This document shows positions 48,005-58,060 of a DNA stretch of 64,000 bases, one piece after another. The position numbers and the translations under genes are program-made. Position 1 is the first letter of the stretch; each line of letters starts with the position of its first letter. The stretch spans positions 146,236 through 210,235 of the forward strand of contig CALHPK010000009.1 of the NCBI GenBank assembly GCA_938036315.1, given 5' to 3'. Below the pieces are notes generated by a model that saw only the letters and a program-made list of their open reading frames with translations, was not told the DNA's origin and searched no databases. This stretch comes from an uncultured bacterium (lineage in GTDB: Bacteria > Calescibacteriota > Calescibacteriia > Calescibacteriales > Calescibacteriaceae).

Positions 48005-50158
48005 TCAATTACGACCACAATGCCTTACCCTAAGGCGCATAAAATAGTAAACGAGAAATATCAAAACAAAATACATCAAGGATGCAACGTAAGAACTATC
48101 TCCAGAAACAAAGCAACCACATCCCCCAAATCCTTGAGGGGATATATTCTGCGAGATAGAATATCCGTTTAAGAATTCAATATCGATTGTCTCTGGAGAC
48201 TTTCTGAGTAAAAAATTTTTCCTTGTACTCCAACCGAAGTCGTAAAAGTCCTTCCCATAGACTCTAAATGGTAACGATGACTCAACAGTTAAGGTTACAA
48301 AAAGTTCATCTTTGAATCGTTCTTCACCTAAATAGTATTTTACATTGTGTGCTACCAGGGTAGAAGACTGAGGATACTGCGGAATCTGGGATAAAAATTT
48401 ATATACATCTAATTTACCACAACCCCATCTACTATTAGGCGTTATCCCTGTGAATTCATCTTGCCTTGCACTCTCACATAAAAACTTAATCACATCGTAG
48501 GGAGTAAGGGATGGGTTTCTCTCCAGGGCAAGAGCTACAGCCCCAGAAACCTGCGGTGTTGAATGGGACGTCCCACTGCCGGGACAAAGTGCTTCATCGG
48601 TAGAAAGACAAACCGAATATACAACCTCACCAGGAGCAACTATATTTGGCTTTGAAGGATCTATTCCAACGGATGAAAACTTCGAAATCCCTCCATTATG
48701 AATGGAATAAGATCCAACAGCTACAATGTCCGGGGCTGTTCCTGGAACAGAAATCGTTCCCTCTGAAACGGGATTCAAAAAATATTCTGAGTCCACTGAT
48801 TCAAAATAACAATCTTTATCATCAGAGGAAATCCAGGCGTCAAAAATAATTTCCCTCGATGAGGTTACCTTGAATTCCGCCTTTTCCCCTGAAAACCCTA
48901 AGACTGAAAATACAGCACCGTCTTTTATCTTCTCAGGTGGGAAAGAATATTTCAAGTTTCCGGGGAGATCTATACCGTCTCCGAAATATAAGGCAGAGAC
49001 CTTCTTGTTACTTGAAGAGAGATAGACAATCTGGCCTTTTGCTACCTCTCCGATTTTCCCAGCAAAGGCTACTCTAATTGACACAACAGAATCTTGAGGA
49101 AACCACATCTGAACCTCACATTCATCGCCAACAACCTTCACGGAGAAATATCTTTCCCCAAAAAACCTTCCTCTCACATGTATTGGCTTATTTCCCTCAT
49201 TACCTGCTGCAGCAACTATTATCCTCCCTGGACCAAGCTCCTGCCGGAGCAATGCCTCAAATAAACTTGTTCCATCATGGGGTCCGAAATGCCCACCTAA
49301 ACTTATATTTACAACAGCAGGAAGTTCAAACTTGCGGGCAACTGAAAATATGTATCTTACCGCATCCACAACATCTGGCTCTACCATAGTTGACCTTACG
49401 ACTATCATTGGAGAATCAGGAGCTATCCCCTCTGCGTCCTCCCCACCAAAAGAAATGATTCCAGCAATCTGAGTCCCGTGCCCAGAATTATCTTTTGATG
49501 GACAAGTTTGTTCAGCAAGAACTGATGGTTCTTTACACTCAACCCCGTATGTAAACCCTTCCGGATATGTTAGAGAAGATAAGAATGAAGGAGCAATTTC
49601 TTGATCCCAAATTCTTATAGCCTTTGAAAAATTGTGCTTTACATCTTCTCTTGCATCTTTGAATTTATGCAGAAGATACTTAGATCTCCATTCTATCCCG
49701 GTATCAACTACACCCACCACCACTTTCTTTCCTGATACTCTAAAAAATCTCTTAGCCTCTGAAAACCTTATCTCTTTGTCGATCTCGGCTATCTTGGGGA
49801 ATAAATGCCCTGGATAGGTGTTGATGGGTATCAACTTACGAGGATACCTAATGTATACTTCACCTTCATTCAGACACTTTGATGGGTAATAAAGATTTTG
49901 CAATACACATCTTAAAAATTCGCTTCCCACACGTTTGGTATATACTACAGGAATTGTTGAAACTGAGATATAAGGCTGTAGGATTTGATAGTACCCTGGA
50001 GACAGCTTAAAATTAATTTCTTTCATTTCGACTATCCAAATCTTCTCATCCAAATTGATATCGCCTGCCATAGCTTTGACGATAATGTATGGGTCTACAT
50101 ATCTTTGATGATTAATAAAAAAAATAAGCGAACATAAAAGAAAAGCCGGGATATTCAT
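48005..50158 (-). CDS. Subtilisin-like (S8) serine protease with C-terminal Cys/TM/Arg tail
   Basis: VVGVVDTGIEWR (Asp), DNSGHGTQIAGIISFGG (His), SGTSHSTPQVSGAVALALE (Ser); C-terminus GFGGCGCFVSGDSSYVASLMYFVLIFLVYYFMRLRVRHCGRN. Confidence 0.93.
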   Translation of the reverse strand: MNIPAFLLCSLIFFINHQRYVDPYIIVKAMAGDINLDEKIWIVEMKEINFKLSPGYYQILQPYISVSTIPVVYTKRVGSEFLRCVLQNLYYPSKCLNEGEVYIRYPRKLIPINTYPGHLFPKIAEIDKEIRFSEAKRFFRVSGKKVVVGVVDTGIEWRSKYLLHKFKDAREDVKHNFSKAIRIWDQEIAPSFLSSLTYPEGFTYGVECKEPSVLAEQTCPSKDNSGHGTQIAGIISFGGEDAEGIAPDSPMIVVRSTMVEPDVVDAVRYIFSVARKFELPAVVNISLGGHFGPHDGTSLFEALLRQELGPGRIIVAAAGNEGNKPIHVRGRFFGERYFSVKVVGDECEVQMWFPQDSVVSIRVAFAGKIGEVAKGQIVYLSSSNKKVSALYFGDGIDLPGNLKYSFPPEKIKDGAVFSVLGFSGEKAEFKVTSSREIIFDAWISSDDKDCYFESVDSEYFLNPVSEGTISVPGTAPDIVAVGSYSIHNGGISKFSSVGIDPSKPNIVAPGEVVYSVCLSTDEALCPGSGTSHSTPQVSGAVALALERNPSLTPYDVIKFLCESARQDEFTGITPNSRWGCGKLDVYKFLSQIPQYPQSSTLVAHNVKYYLGEERFKDELFVTLTVESSLPFRVYGKDFYDFGWSTRKNFLLRKSPETIDIEFLNGYSISQNISPQGFGGCGCFVSGDSSYVASLMYFVLIFLVYYFMRLRVRHCGRN

Positions 50159-50388
50159 CTTAAAGATGATTAAGCTTATGACTTTACTTTTGCAAAAAGT
50201 TGGTAGTTTTTACTACAAAATCTTTTATCGCAGAGGACGATATCGCACTCTTCCTATTCTCACATTCTTTACTCGGTCACACTCTGAGGATTATCAGAGA
50301 AAATGCTCATAATATGTATAATTATTCCAGAAAGGTAGAAAATGTAATAGTTACAATGTAAAAAAATCACAATTATAATATACAAAAT

Positions 50389-52134
50389 ATGAAAGTAAGC
50401 GAATATTTTATCTTTTCATTAAGAGAACCTCCTCGCGATGCGGAATCCAAAAGCCACATTCTTATGATGAGAGGCGGATTCATAAAGAGAATAGCAGCAG
50501 GCATATACAGTTTTACTCCCATAGGATTCAAAATCATAAAAAACATTGAAAAGATAATCAGAGAAGAGATGGAGCGGATAAACTGCTACGAGGTTCAGCT
50601 CCCGCTACTTACACCGGCAGAATTGTGGCAGGAAACAGGAAGATGGGACACATATGGAAAAGAACTATTCAGGCTGAAGGATAGAAACGAAAGAAACTTT
50701 TGTCTTGCTCCAACTCATGAAGAAATAATAACAGATCTTGTAAGATTTGCCGTAAAATCCTGGAAACAGCTTCCTTTCTCACTCTTCCAGATAGGACAAA
50801 AATACAGAGACGAAGCCAGACCAAGATTCGGAATAATAAGAGCCAAAGAATTCATAATGAAAGACGCATATTCATTCGATAGAACAGAAGAAGAAGCGAA
50901 AAACACATATAAAAAATTCTTTGATGCTTATTGCAGAATCTTTGATAGACTAAAACTGGATGTCATTCCAGTAGAAGCTGCAGTAGGAGCAATAGGCGGA
51001 AAATTTTCCCACGAATTCATCTTCTTTACTGACTACGGAGAAGACAAAGTTATGATTTGCAATTCTTGCTCGTTCATCTCAAAAAAAGAAATCTCAAGCT
51101 TCTTCTTAGACACAGATAAACTCCTCAATGAGATCAAATCAAAAATGGAAACCATTCCATCAAAACAAAAAGTTTACACTCCATCAACAACTACAGTCGA
51201 ATCGCTCAGCGAATATCTAAAAGTACCAATATCACAGATAATAAAATCATTTTTTGTTGAAACCCAAAGCGGTAAGCACATTCTAGCACTTATAAGAGGG
51301 GACAGGCAAATATCAGAAGACAAACTTAAATTAGTGATAAAAGAAGATTTCAAATTAGCCGATGAAATCAAAGTAAGAGAAATCTTTGGTGCTGGAAAAG
51401 GCTTCATAGGACCCCTAAACTTCAAAGGAAGAATAATAGCTGATAAAACCATACTAACATGCACAAATGGAATTGTGGGAGCAGATGAAGACGATTATCA
51501 CTTTATAAACATTATCCCAGGGAGAGATTTCGAAATCTCTGAAATCCACGATATAGCCTTGGCCGAAGAAGGTGATATATGTCCAAATTGCAAAAAAGGA
51601 ACTCTCAAAGAAAGGGTAGGTCTTGAGCTTGGACATATCTTCTACCTTGGTGAAAAATACTCATCTCCTATGAGATTGGAGTTCACAGATAAAGATAAAA
51701 ACAAAAGGTATGTCATCATGGGTTGCTACGGAATAGGAATATCGCGAACGGCCTCTGCAATATTCGAAAAATATGGTGAAGGAGAAAACTCAGTTGTACT
51801 TCCATATGAGATCGCTCCGTTCAAAGTTCATATAATCCCAATAAACACAAAGGATGATGTAATTTTTTCTACTGCAATGAAGATATATTCTGAACTCAAA
51901 GATGTAGCAATAATTGATGACAGAGATGATACGAGTCCCGGAGAAAAATTTGCAGATTGCGACCTGTGGGGTGCACCAATAAAAATAGTTGTCGGGAAAC
52001 TTCTAAAAGAAAAGGGGAAAGTTGAAATTATATATAGGCACGAAAGAAAGAGAGAAGAAATGAGACCAGAAGAAATTAATGAAAAGATTCTTCCCTATAT
52101 CCTTTCTCAACCAGCTCCAAAAGGATCCCCATAA
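50389..52134 (+). CDS. proS: Prolyl-tRNA synthetase
   Basis: ESKSHILMMRGGFIKRIAAGIYSFTPIGFKIIKNIEKIIREEM, LPLLTPAELWQETGRWDTYGKELFRLKDRNERNFCLAPTHEEIITDLVR, GIIRAKEFIMKDAYSFD, VMGCYGIGISRTASAIFE, IDDRDDTSPGEKFADCDLWGAPIKIVVG. Confidence 0.98.
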   Translation: MKVSEYFIFSLREPPRDAESKSHILMMRGGFIKRIAAGIYSFTPIGFKIIKNIEKIIREEMERINCYEVQLPLLTPAELWQETGRWDTYGKELFRLKDRNERNFCLAPTHEEIITDLVRFAVKSWKQLPFSLFQIGQKYRDEARPRFGIIRAKEFIMKDAYSFDRTEEEAKNTYKKFFDAYCRIFDRLKLDVIPVEAAVGAIGGKFSHEFIFFTDYGEDKVMICNSCSFISKKEISSFFLDTDKLLNEIKSKMETIPSKQKVYTPSTTTVESLSEYLKVPISQIIKSFFVETQSGKHILALIRGDRQISEDKLKLVIKEDFKLADEIKVREIFGAGKGFIGPLNFKGRIIADKTILTCTNGIVGADEDDYHFINIIPGRDFEISEIHDIALAEEGDICPNCKKGTLKERVGLELGHIFYLGEKYSSPMRLEFTDKDKNKRYVIMGCYGIGISRTASAIFEKYGEGENSVVLPYEIAPFKVHIIPINTKDDVIFSTAMKIYSELKDVAIIDDRDDTSPGEKFADCDLWGAPIKIVVGKLLKEKGKVEIIYRHERKREEMRPEEINEKILPYILSQPAPKGSP

Positions 52135-52828
52135 AATCCTTTGGATGAACAAATGCCACCTTTCTTCCTGTTGCTCCAATTTTCGGGCCGATAATCCTAT
52201 ATCCCTTCTCCCTTAGCTCATTAACCCTCTTGTCAAAATCATCAACTTGAACCGCAATATGATGAATCCCCTCCCCTCTTTTCTCAAGAAAGGATTTTAC
52301 AGCTGAATCCGAAGAGAAAGGTTCAAGTAGCTCAATCCTTGTCGACCCAAGCCATATGAACGATGCTGTAAGTCCCTCGGATTCTACTCTATGCCTCCCT
52401 GCCGGCTTTACTCCTAAAACTTCTTCAAACTTCTTTTCAGCTTCCCTAAGATCGCTCACAGCAATACCTACGTGCTCCGAAAATGGAAGATATCCTACAG
52501 TCATATTGCCAACATCAATTGGAGAAAGTAATTCAACCTTGACATCAAAACCCTTATCTCTGAGTGATTCTTCGAGTAACATCTTCCAACCTTCAATTTG
52601 AGATACAATAACTACTCGTGATGGCTTAAGATTAACCACCTTCACAGCAAGGATTTCAACCGCCGGCTGAGTAGGAGAATGAATCTTAACAACATACAAA
52701 TCTAAAATGTCATTACTCCTTGCCAAAATCATATCTCCATCTTGATGAATCTGGCAGTAAGGGGATAAGATCACCTTGATAAGATTTACCACCCTCTCAA
52801 GCTCAGATAATGGTACACGATCAGACAT
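52076..52828 (-). CDS. Methylmalonyl-CoA epimerase-like (glyoxalase/VOC) domain with extra N-terminal domain; start reassigned to 52828
   Basis: C-terminal half SEHVGIAVSDLREAEKKFEEVLGVKPAGRHRVESEGLTASFIWLGSTRIELLEPFSSDSAVKSFLEKRGEGIHHIAVQVDDFDKRVNELREKGYRIIGPKIGATGRKVAFVHPKDFMGILLELVEK. Confidence 0.85.
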   Translation of the reverse strand: MSDRVPLSELERVVNLIKVILSPYCQIHQDGDMILARSNDILDLYVVKIHSPTQPAVEILAVKVVNLKPSRVVIVSQIEGWKMLLEESLRDKGFDVKVELLSPIDVGNMTVGYLPFSEHVGIAVSDLREAEKKFEEVLGVKPAGRHRVESEGLTASFIWLGSTRIELLEPFSSDSAVKSFLEKRGEGIHHIAVQVDDFDKRVNELREKGYRIIGPKIGATGRKVAFVHPKDFMGILLELVEKGYREESFH

Positions 52829-52895
52829 ACCTAAAATTATAATACACCAATCTATACAAAGCTTAGTTCTTGAAAATTTAAAATTATTATATGAT

Positions 52896-54350
52896 ATGAT
52901 AAAAAGTAGTATTCTTTTGGTTGAAGATGATTTGCAAGTAGCTGAATCTTTGAAGCAGATTTTATCTTCATATTTTGATGTTGAAATATCCACATCAGCC
53001 GAGCAGGCATACCAAATTCTGCAGGATAAAGATTTCTCTATCATTTTATCTGATCTGAAACTACCGGGGATCTCAGGGCTTGAGCTTCTGAAGAAAATAC
53101 GTGGCATCGGGCTTACAACACCATTCGTTATGATAACTGCCTTTGGAGATATCCCTACTGCTGTAGAGGCAACAAAACTCGGAGCTACTGATTTCCTACG
53201 CAAAGGAGATCTTGACCCGAAAGAACTTATCAATAAACTTCTCAACCTCCTTGAAGATTCAGATTTCGAATTCGTTTGCGGAAGTGAAAAAACTAAAAAC
53301 CTTCTTGCTATATCAAGACGTGTAGCAAAAACCGATTCGACAGTCCTGATACTTGGAGAATCCGGAGTAGGGAAAGAAGTCCTTGCAAGGTATATTCATA
53401 AAGTCAGTCCCAGAGCATCGCGACCATTCGTAGCAGTAAATATGGCAGCAATACCCGATACTCTCGTAGAGGCAGAACTTTTCGGATACGAAAAGGGAGC
53501 CTTCACCGGAGCGGAAAGAAGAAAACCAGGAAAATTTGAAATAGCATCCGGAGGAACGCTCCTACTAGATGAAATAGGAGATATGCCACTTCACCTTCAG
53601 CCCAAAGTTCTCAGGGTAATACAAGAAAAAAAAGTAGAAAGAATAGGCCAATCCTCATCAGCACCAATAAAAATCGATGTCAGAATAATATCCACAACGA
53701 ATAAAAATATAGAAAAAATGGTAAAAGACGGAACATTCAGAGAAGATCTGTTTTATAGATTGTCGGTAGTGCCATTAAAGATACCTCCACTAAGAGAGAG
53801 AAAAGAAGACATCCCCCCCCTCGTCAACTACTTTATTTCAAAATTATCACGAAAGTATGAGGTTAACATCTCCATCGAAGATAAAGCTCTAAAAAAAATT
53901 AAGGAGTATGATTGGCCTGGGAATGTCAGAGAACTTCAGAATGTTGTAGAAAGGGCTTTTATACTATCTTGGAGCGGAACAAAATATGTAACGATAACCT
54001 CGGATGCGATTGTAACTTCTGCTGATGAGATCAACCTGCAAACAGCAGGACATAATCAAGAAGCAAATGATAATCAAAACAGCATAACACCTGAAAATAA
54101 AAGAACTGACTTTACAAAAGCAATCCCAGAAGAACAACAGGAATTAAAATCTTGCATTCAGACTCTCAGTATAGATAACTTAAATATCAAAAATATGGAA
54201 AAGATCTTTATTATAAAAGCACTTGAGAGGACTGGCGGAAACAAAAGCAAAGCAGCACAACTTCTCGGTATAACTGTAAGAACCCTCCGAAACAAACTCA
54301 AAGAATTGAAATTAGAAGACAAAAATTCCCATCTCCCATCTTCTGAATAA
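52896..54350 (+). CDS. Sigma-54-dependent NtrC-family response regulator (start reassigned to 52896)
   Basis: [23 protein letters not shown]...[14 protein letters not shown] receiver; [69 protein letters not shown]; Fis-type [28 protein letters not shown]. Confidence 0.96.
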   Translation: MIKSSILLVEDDLQVAESLKQILSSYFDVEISTSAEQAYQILQDKDFSIILSDLKLPGISGLELLKKIRGIGLTTPFVMITAFGDIPTAVEATKLGATDFLRKGDLDPKELINKLLNLLEDSDFEFVCGSEKTKNLLAISRRVAKTDSTVLILGESGVGKEVLARYIHKVSPRASRPFVAVNMAAIPDTLVEAELFGYEKGAFTGAERRKPGKFEIASGGTLLLDEIGDMPLHLQPKVLRVIQEKKVERIGQSSSAPIKIDVRIISTTNKNIEKMVKDGTFREDLFYRLSVVPLKIPPLRERKEDIPPLVNYFISKLSRKYEVNISIEDKALKKIKEYDWPGNVRELQNVVERAFILSWSGTKYVTITSDAIVTSADEINLQTAGHNQEANDNQNSITPENKRTDFTKAIPEEQQELKSCIQTLSIDNLNIKNMEKIFIIKALERTGGNKSKAAQLLGITVRTLRNKLKELKLEDKNSHLPSSE

Positions 54351-54413
54351 TTCAGATTCTCTTGTGCTTACTTTATCTCAAAACTCAGAAACCTCAGAGG
54401 TTAGGTCTTCTTT

Positions 54414-55271
54414 TCAAATTTCAAAGATCTGATTCACTTTTGATTTAATGTCCTGAGGTGTCCACATTTCTCCCCTGTTCGTGATTCCCTCGTTTGCTAT
54501 CACATGATATGTAAAAAGCTTTGTTCCATATACAGCTATCAATGAGCCATTTATGTTACGGGAGAGATCTGAGAGCAAGAAGGCAACCACTGGAGCTACG
54601 TGCTTGGGATGTAATTTCTCTTCGTCGCCTAAAGGTACACTTTTTGTCATTCTTGTTCTTGCTGTAGGAGCCACCAGATTTGCCCTTATGCCATATTTTG
54701 CAAATTCAACAGCCCAAGTTTTTGTAAGACCTATAAGACCAGCTTTTGCAGAAGCAAAGGCACACTGTCCCCAACCCCCTAATATCCCAGAAACAGAAGT
54801 CATATTAATTATCGAACCTCCTTCATTTTGCTCCACCATAACGCTTAAACACTCTTTGCCAATAAGAAATGCACCTATTAGATTCACCTTTATCACACTT
54901 TCAAAATCTTCATAGCTCATATCAAGCGTAAAGTTATCTTTCATATTCCCAGCACAATTTACAAGCCCATGAACTTTACCGAAGTTCTCAAGAGCTGTTC
55001 TGACCACATTTCTTGCCCCCTCCTCTGATGTTATAGAATTGTAATCTGCCACAGCTTCATAATTTTCGTTCCTGAGCATTTCAACAACTAAATCTGCAAC
55101 CGATGGATCTCGCCCTTTACCCTCCAGATCCGCCCCTATATCATTCACAACAACCTTAGCTCCAAGGCGAGCTATATATTTGCATATCTCCGAACCTATC
55201 CCTCCTCCTCCTCCCGTGACTATCACAACCTTTCCATCAAGTATCTTCTCTACTTTCCCGTTGTCAGGCAT
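54414..55271 (-). CDS. Short-chain dehydrogenase/reductase family protein with YxxxK Tyr replaced by Phe
   Basis: KVVIVTGGGGGIGSEICKYIARLGAKVVVNDIG, GLVNCAGNMKDN, IINMTSVSGILGGWGQCAFASAKAGLIGLTKTWAVEFAKYGIRANLVAP. Confidence 0.93.
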   Translation of the reverse strand: MPDNGKVEKILDGKVVIVTGGGGGIGSEICKYIARLGAKVVVNDIGADLEGKGRDPSVADLVVEMLRNENYEAVADYNSITSEEGARNVVRTALENFGKVHGLVNCAGNMKDNFTLDMSYEDFESVIKVNLIGAFLIGKECLSVMVEQNEGGSIINMTSVSGILGGWGQCAFASAKAGLIGLTKTWAVEFAKYGIRANLVAPTARTRMTKSVPLGDEEKLHPKHVAPVVAFLLSDLSRNINGSLIAVYGTKLFTYHVIANEGITNRGEMWTPQDIKSKVNQIFEI

Positions 55272-55340
55272 ATTCTGTTATTAGCGAACTTATATTATAA
55301 AAAATTTTATCAAAAATCCACAAAATTTTTTGTGATACAA

Positions 55341-56489
55341 TTACAAATTTTCTCCATCGTGGTTCAAAAGCTTTATTAGTTTATCCCTTGCTCTTTCTAT
55401 GGAGAATTCCTCTTCTGCCGTTTCCCGGGCCATCTTCCCGACAGCCTCAATATCATAATCCGAGATTATTTTTAACATTTTCAATGAAAAAAGCTCTGGA
55501 ATATAGGGCTTTTCTACTACAAACCCATTTTTTCCATCCTCAAGAACTTCTGACACTCCATTGAACATAGATACCAAAACTGGAAGCCCCATACTCATTG
55601 ATTCGGCGCAAGTTGTTGAGAATGTATTATATATGCTTGGTCTGACAAAAAGATCAGCCACAGAGAAAAAGGGTCTAAGGTCATCTTGAGGTCCAACTTC
55701 AAGTACTTCAAACGGAGAATTTTTCAAATTTCTCAATACGAATTTGTAGTATCCGAAAGGTCTTTTGCCCGCTATCAAAATCTTCACATTTTTGTTTATC
55801 TTGTAATTTTTCATGTATTGCAAAGCTTTTACAAACCATAGAAACCCCTCACGAGCAAGTTTTGTTCCAGCTGAAAACATCATAATAAAATCATCTTTGC
55901 CAAACCCGAATCTTTCTCTCCACTCCTTCCTTATACTTCTTCTTAATTTAGGATTGTACTCCTTCAGATCCACCCAGTTTCTTATTATCTTGACTTGGTA
56001 CTTTGGTTTAAAGTACTTTTCTATCTCATTTTTTGCCATAACCGAATTTGCAACCACACATCCCACAAGACCATTATGAATAATATATCTTTCAATTTCT
56101 TCTGAGATAAATGTATACGGAGAGAATAAAGATAACTTTTTGAAAAACGGATAATATTTGAGAAGATGAAAAAAGACAGCCCTACAGGAACCTTCACCTG
56201 TAACATAAATATCGGAATCTCCTACAGGTCTCAAAAATGTTATAATTTTGTATCCTCTCTTTCGTAAATCCTTAGCTAACTTTTTTGTTGTAAGAAAATA
56301 AATGATGGGTGCAAGTGTTTTTGGTTTGTCCGGTGTTCTAAAATAATTTACCTTTATGTCAGCATCACAACTTTTCCTCGCAAAAATTTCAACCTCATAC
56401 CGCTGAGATAAAACTTTATACATATCATAAGTTATCTTCTCCATTCCACCAAATTTCCTAATCGACTCACATATGAACGCCAACTTCAT
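55341..56489 (-). CDS. Glycosyltransferase family 4-like (GT1 group) protein
   Basis: FICESIRKFGGMEKITYDMYKVLS...; LREGFLWFVKALQYM; LIAGKRP; DLFVRPSIYNTFSTTCAESMSMGLPVLVSMFNGVSEVLEDGKNGFVVE. Confidence 0.9.
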   Translation of the reverse strand: MKLAFICESIRKFGGMEKITYDMYKVLSQRYEVEIFARKSCDADIKVNYFRTPDKPKTLAPIIYFLTTKKLAKDLRKRGYKIITFLRPVGDSDIYVTGEGSCRAVFFHLLKYYPFFKKLSLFSPYTFISEEIERYIIHNGLVGCVVANSVMAKNEIEKYFKPKYQVKIIRNWVDLKEYNPKLRRSIRKEWRERFGFGKDDFIMMFSAGTKLAREGFLWFVKALQYMKNYKINKNVKILIAGKRPFGYYKFVLRNLKNSPFEVLEVGPQDDLRPFFSVADLFVRPSIYNTFSTTCAESMSMGLPVLVSMFNGVSEVLEDGKNGFVVEKPYIPELFSLKMLKIISDYDIEAVGKMARETAEEEFSIERARDKLIKLLNHDGENL

Positions 56490-56551
56490 AACACCTTCAT
56501 AAAAATTTTTGAAAATTTTTCACTTTTGCACAAAATACTAAAATTACAACT

Positions 56552-56980
56552 ATGAGCAGGGAAAGGTTTCCAAAACTTTTGTCAGAAAGCTTATCTAGGG
56601 AAATAGAAAGGGTATTTGAGGACTTTTTCCCTACATTCTCAGAAGAAAAAGGCTTCTATCCCCACCTTGATATAGCAGAAAGCGAAAATGAAATCGTGAT
56701 AAAAGCTGATGTCCCTGGTATGACCCAAAAAGATATCTCAATCGAAATACATAATGATCAACTTATAATAAGAGGAGAGAAAAAGGAAGAAGAAGAGGTT
56801 AAGAAAAAGAATATATACATATCAGAAAGAAGATATGGCAAATTCGCAAGAAGAATAACTTTGCCTGACTACGTTGACCCTGAAAAGACAAAAGCAAAAA
56901 TAAAAGATGGAGTACTTACCATAACTATACCCAAAAAAGAGGAAGTGAAACCTAAGAAAATCTCTGTCCAAATCGAGTAG
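56552..56980 (+). CDS. Small heat shock protein Hsp20/alpha-crystallin
   Basis: FYPHLDIAESENEIVIKADVPGMTQKDISIEIHNDQLIIRGEKKEEEE...ISERRYGKFARRITLPDYVDPEKTKAKIKDGVLTITIPKKEE. Confidence 0.97.
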   Translation: MSRERFPKLLSESLSREIERVFEDFFPTFSEEKGFYPHLDIAESENEIVIKADVPGMTQKDISIEIHNDQLIIRGEKKEEEEVKKKNIYISERRYGKFARRITLPDYVDPEKTKAKIKDGVLTITIPKKEEVKPKKISVQIE

Positions 56981-56990
56981 AAATAGCAAA

Positions 56991-57191
56991 ATGCCAGAAA
57001 AACAAAAAACTTCAAAAACTTTAGCAAAAAGAATAAGTATCACCAAGAATAAAAAAATAAAGTTCTGGCATTCAAATTGGAACCATTACAAAACTGGAAA
57101 ACCTTCAAACTGGAAAAGGAAAATAAGAAAACCAAGTATAATAGATAAAAAAGGAATATACAAAACTGTTCTTGAGTCCTTTATCAGATAA
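56991..57191 (+). CDS. rpmI: Divergent 50S ribosomal protein L35-like protein
   Basis: MPEKQKTSKTLAKRISITKNKKIKFWHSNWNHYKTGKPSNWKRKIRKPSIIDKKGIYKTVLESFI matches the L35 pattern KT....AKR...T..GKIK....H..H..TKK....KRK.RK with identical spacing. Confidence 0.75.
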   Translation: MPEKQKTSKTLAKRISITKNKKIKFWHSNWNHYKTGKPSNWKRKIRKPSIIDKKGIYKTVLESFIR

Positions 57192-57352
57192 CAGCAGGAA
57201 GAGATAACTTATTCTCACTATCTTATTGAATTTTCACATTGAGTTTATTGTTTTTTGTGTCGTAGTTGATTTTGGCAAGCAGACTGATCAGATTTATTCA
57301 CTAGCGAAGATTAAAATTATCTTAAAGTATAAATTATCTTTAAATTTGATCT

Positions 57353-57865
57353 ATGAGACAGCTTGGCTCAGGCGATGTAGTAGTACCAAATGACTTTATA
57401 TGTATAAGAGTTGGAGGTGAAACATATGCAGTAGAAATCGAATCTGTTGAAGGAGTGATAAGACTAAAAGAAGAAAAATCTATTCTGCCCTCTTCATCTC
57501 CACATGTAAAGGGGATTATATCACTGCGCGGAGAGGTTATACCACTTATCGACCTCGGATTGATGTTCAGCCAGAAAGATTCAGGAGATATAATAGGGAA
57601 GAAAGGGGTTCTTGTTAAAGTCTACCAGGATAAACCTCCGATATGCATACTAGGAGATGATGCTTTCATAATCTCCGGTGTTTCAAAACAGGCAGAATCT
57701 CAACCACCAAAAGTTGGAGTTAAATTCAGACAAGTCATAAAAGGAATAATAAGGGATGAAAAAAGCGGAGAAAATTTAATAATGATATTAAATCCAATTA
57801 AGGTATTTGAAATCCATCAAGAACTTTCTGGAATTAGATCAAAGCGCTCTGCTCAAGAATCTTAG
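57353..57865 (+). CDS. cheW: CheW-like chemotaxis coupling protein
   Basis: DFICIRVGGETYAVEIESVEGVIRLKEEKSILPSSSPHVKGIISLRGEVIPLIDLGLMFSQ. Confidence 0.9.
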   Translation: MRQLGSGDVVVPNDFICIRVGGETYAVEIESVEGVIRLKEEKSILPSSSPHVKGIISLRGEVIPLIDLGLMFSQKDSGDIIGKKGVLVKVYQDKPPICILGDDAFIISGVSKQAESQPPKVGVKFRQVIKGIIRDEKSGENLIMILNPIKVFEIHQELSGIRSKRSAQES

Positions 57866-58060
57866 AAATACTCAAAAATCCAAAAACCCACACTCAAAAA
57901 CCTATAAAAACTTATCATATTACCTCCGTAAATATGATCAATTATCCAATCACCTGACACAACCAACTTTCTATCTATTATTTAAAAATATATAAAAATA
58001 TAATATTCTAAATTTTCGTATCAGGACTCTTTTTTACTAATTTTGTATACAAAGCTAAGT

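Noticed and set aside
52776-53245. Overlapping N-terminal extensions of the epimerase ORF (to 53245) and response regulator ORF (from 52776)
   Set aside because: Each extension is antisense to the other gene; internal starts 52828 (-) and 52896 (+) give a normal divergent pair.
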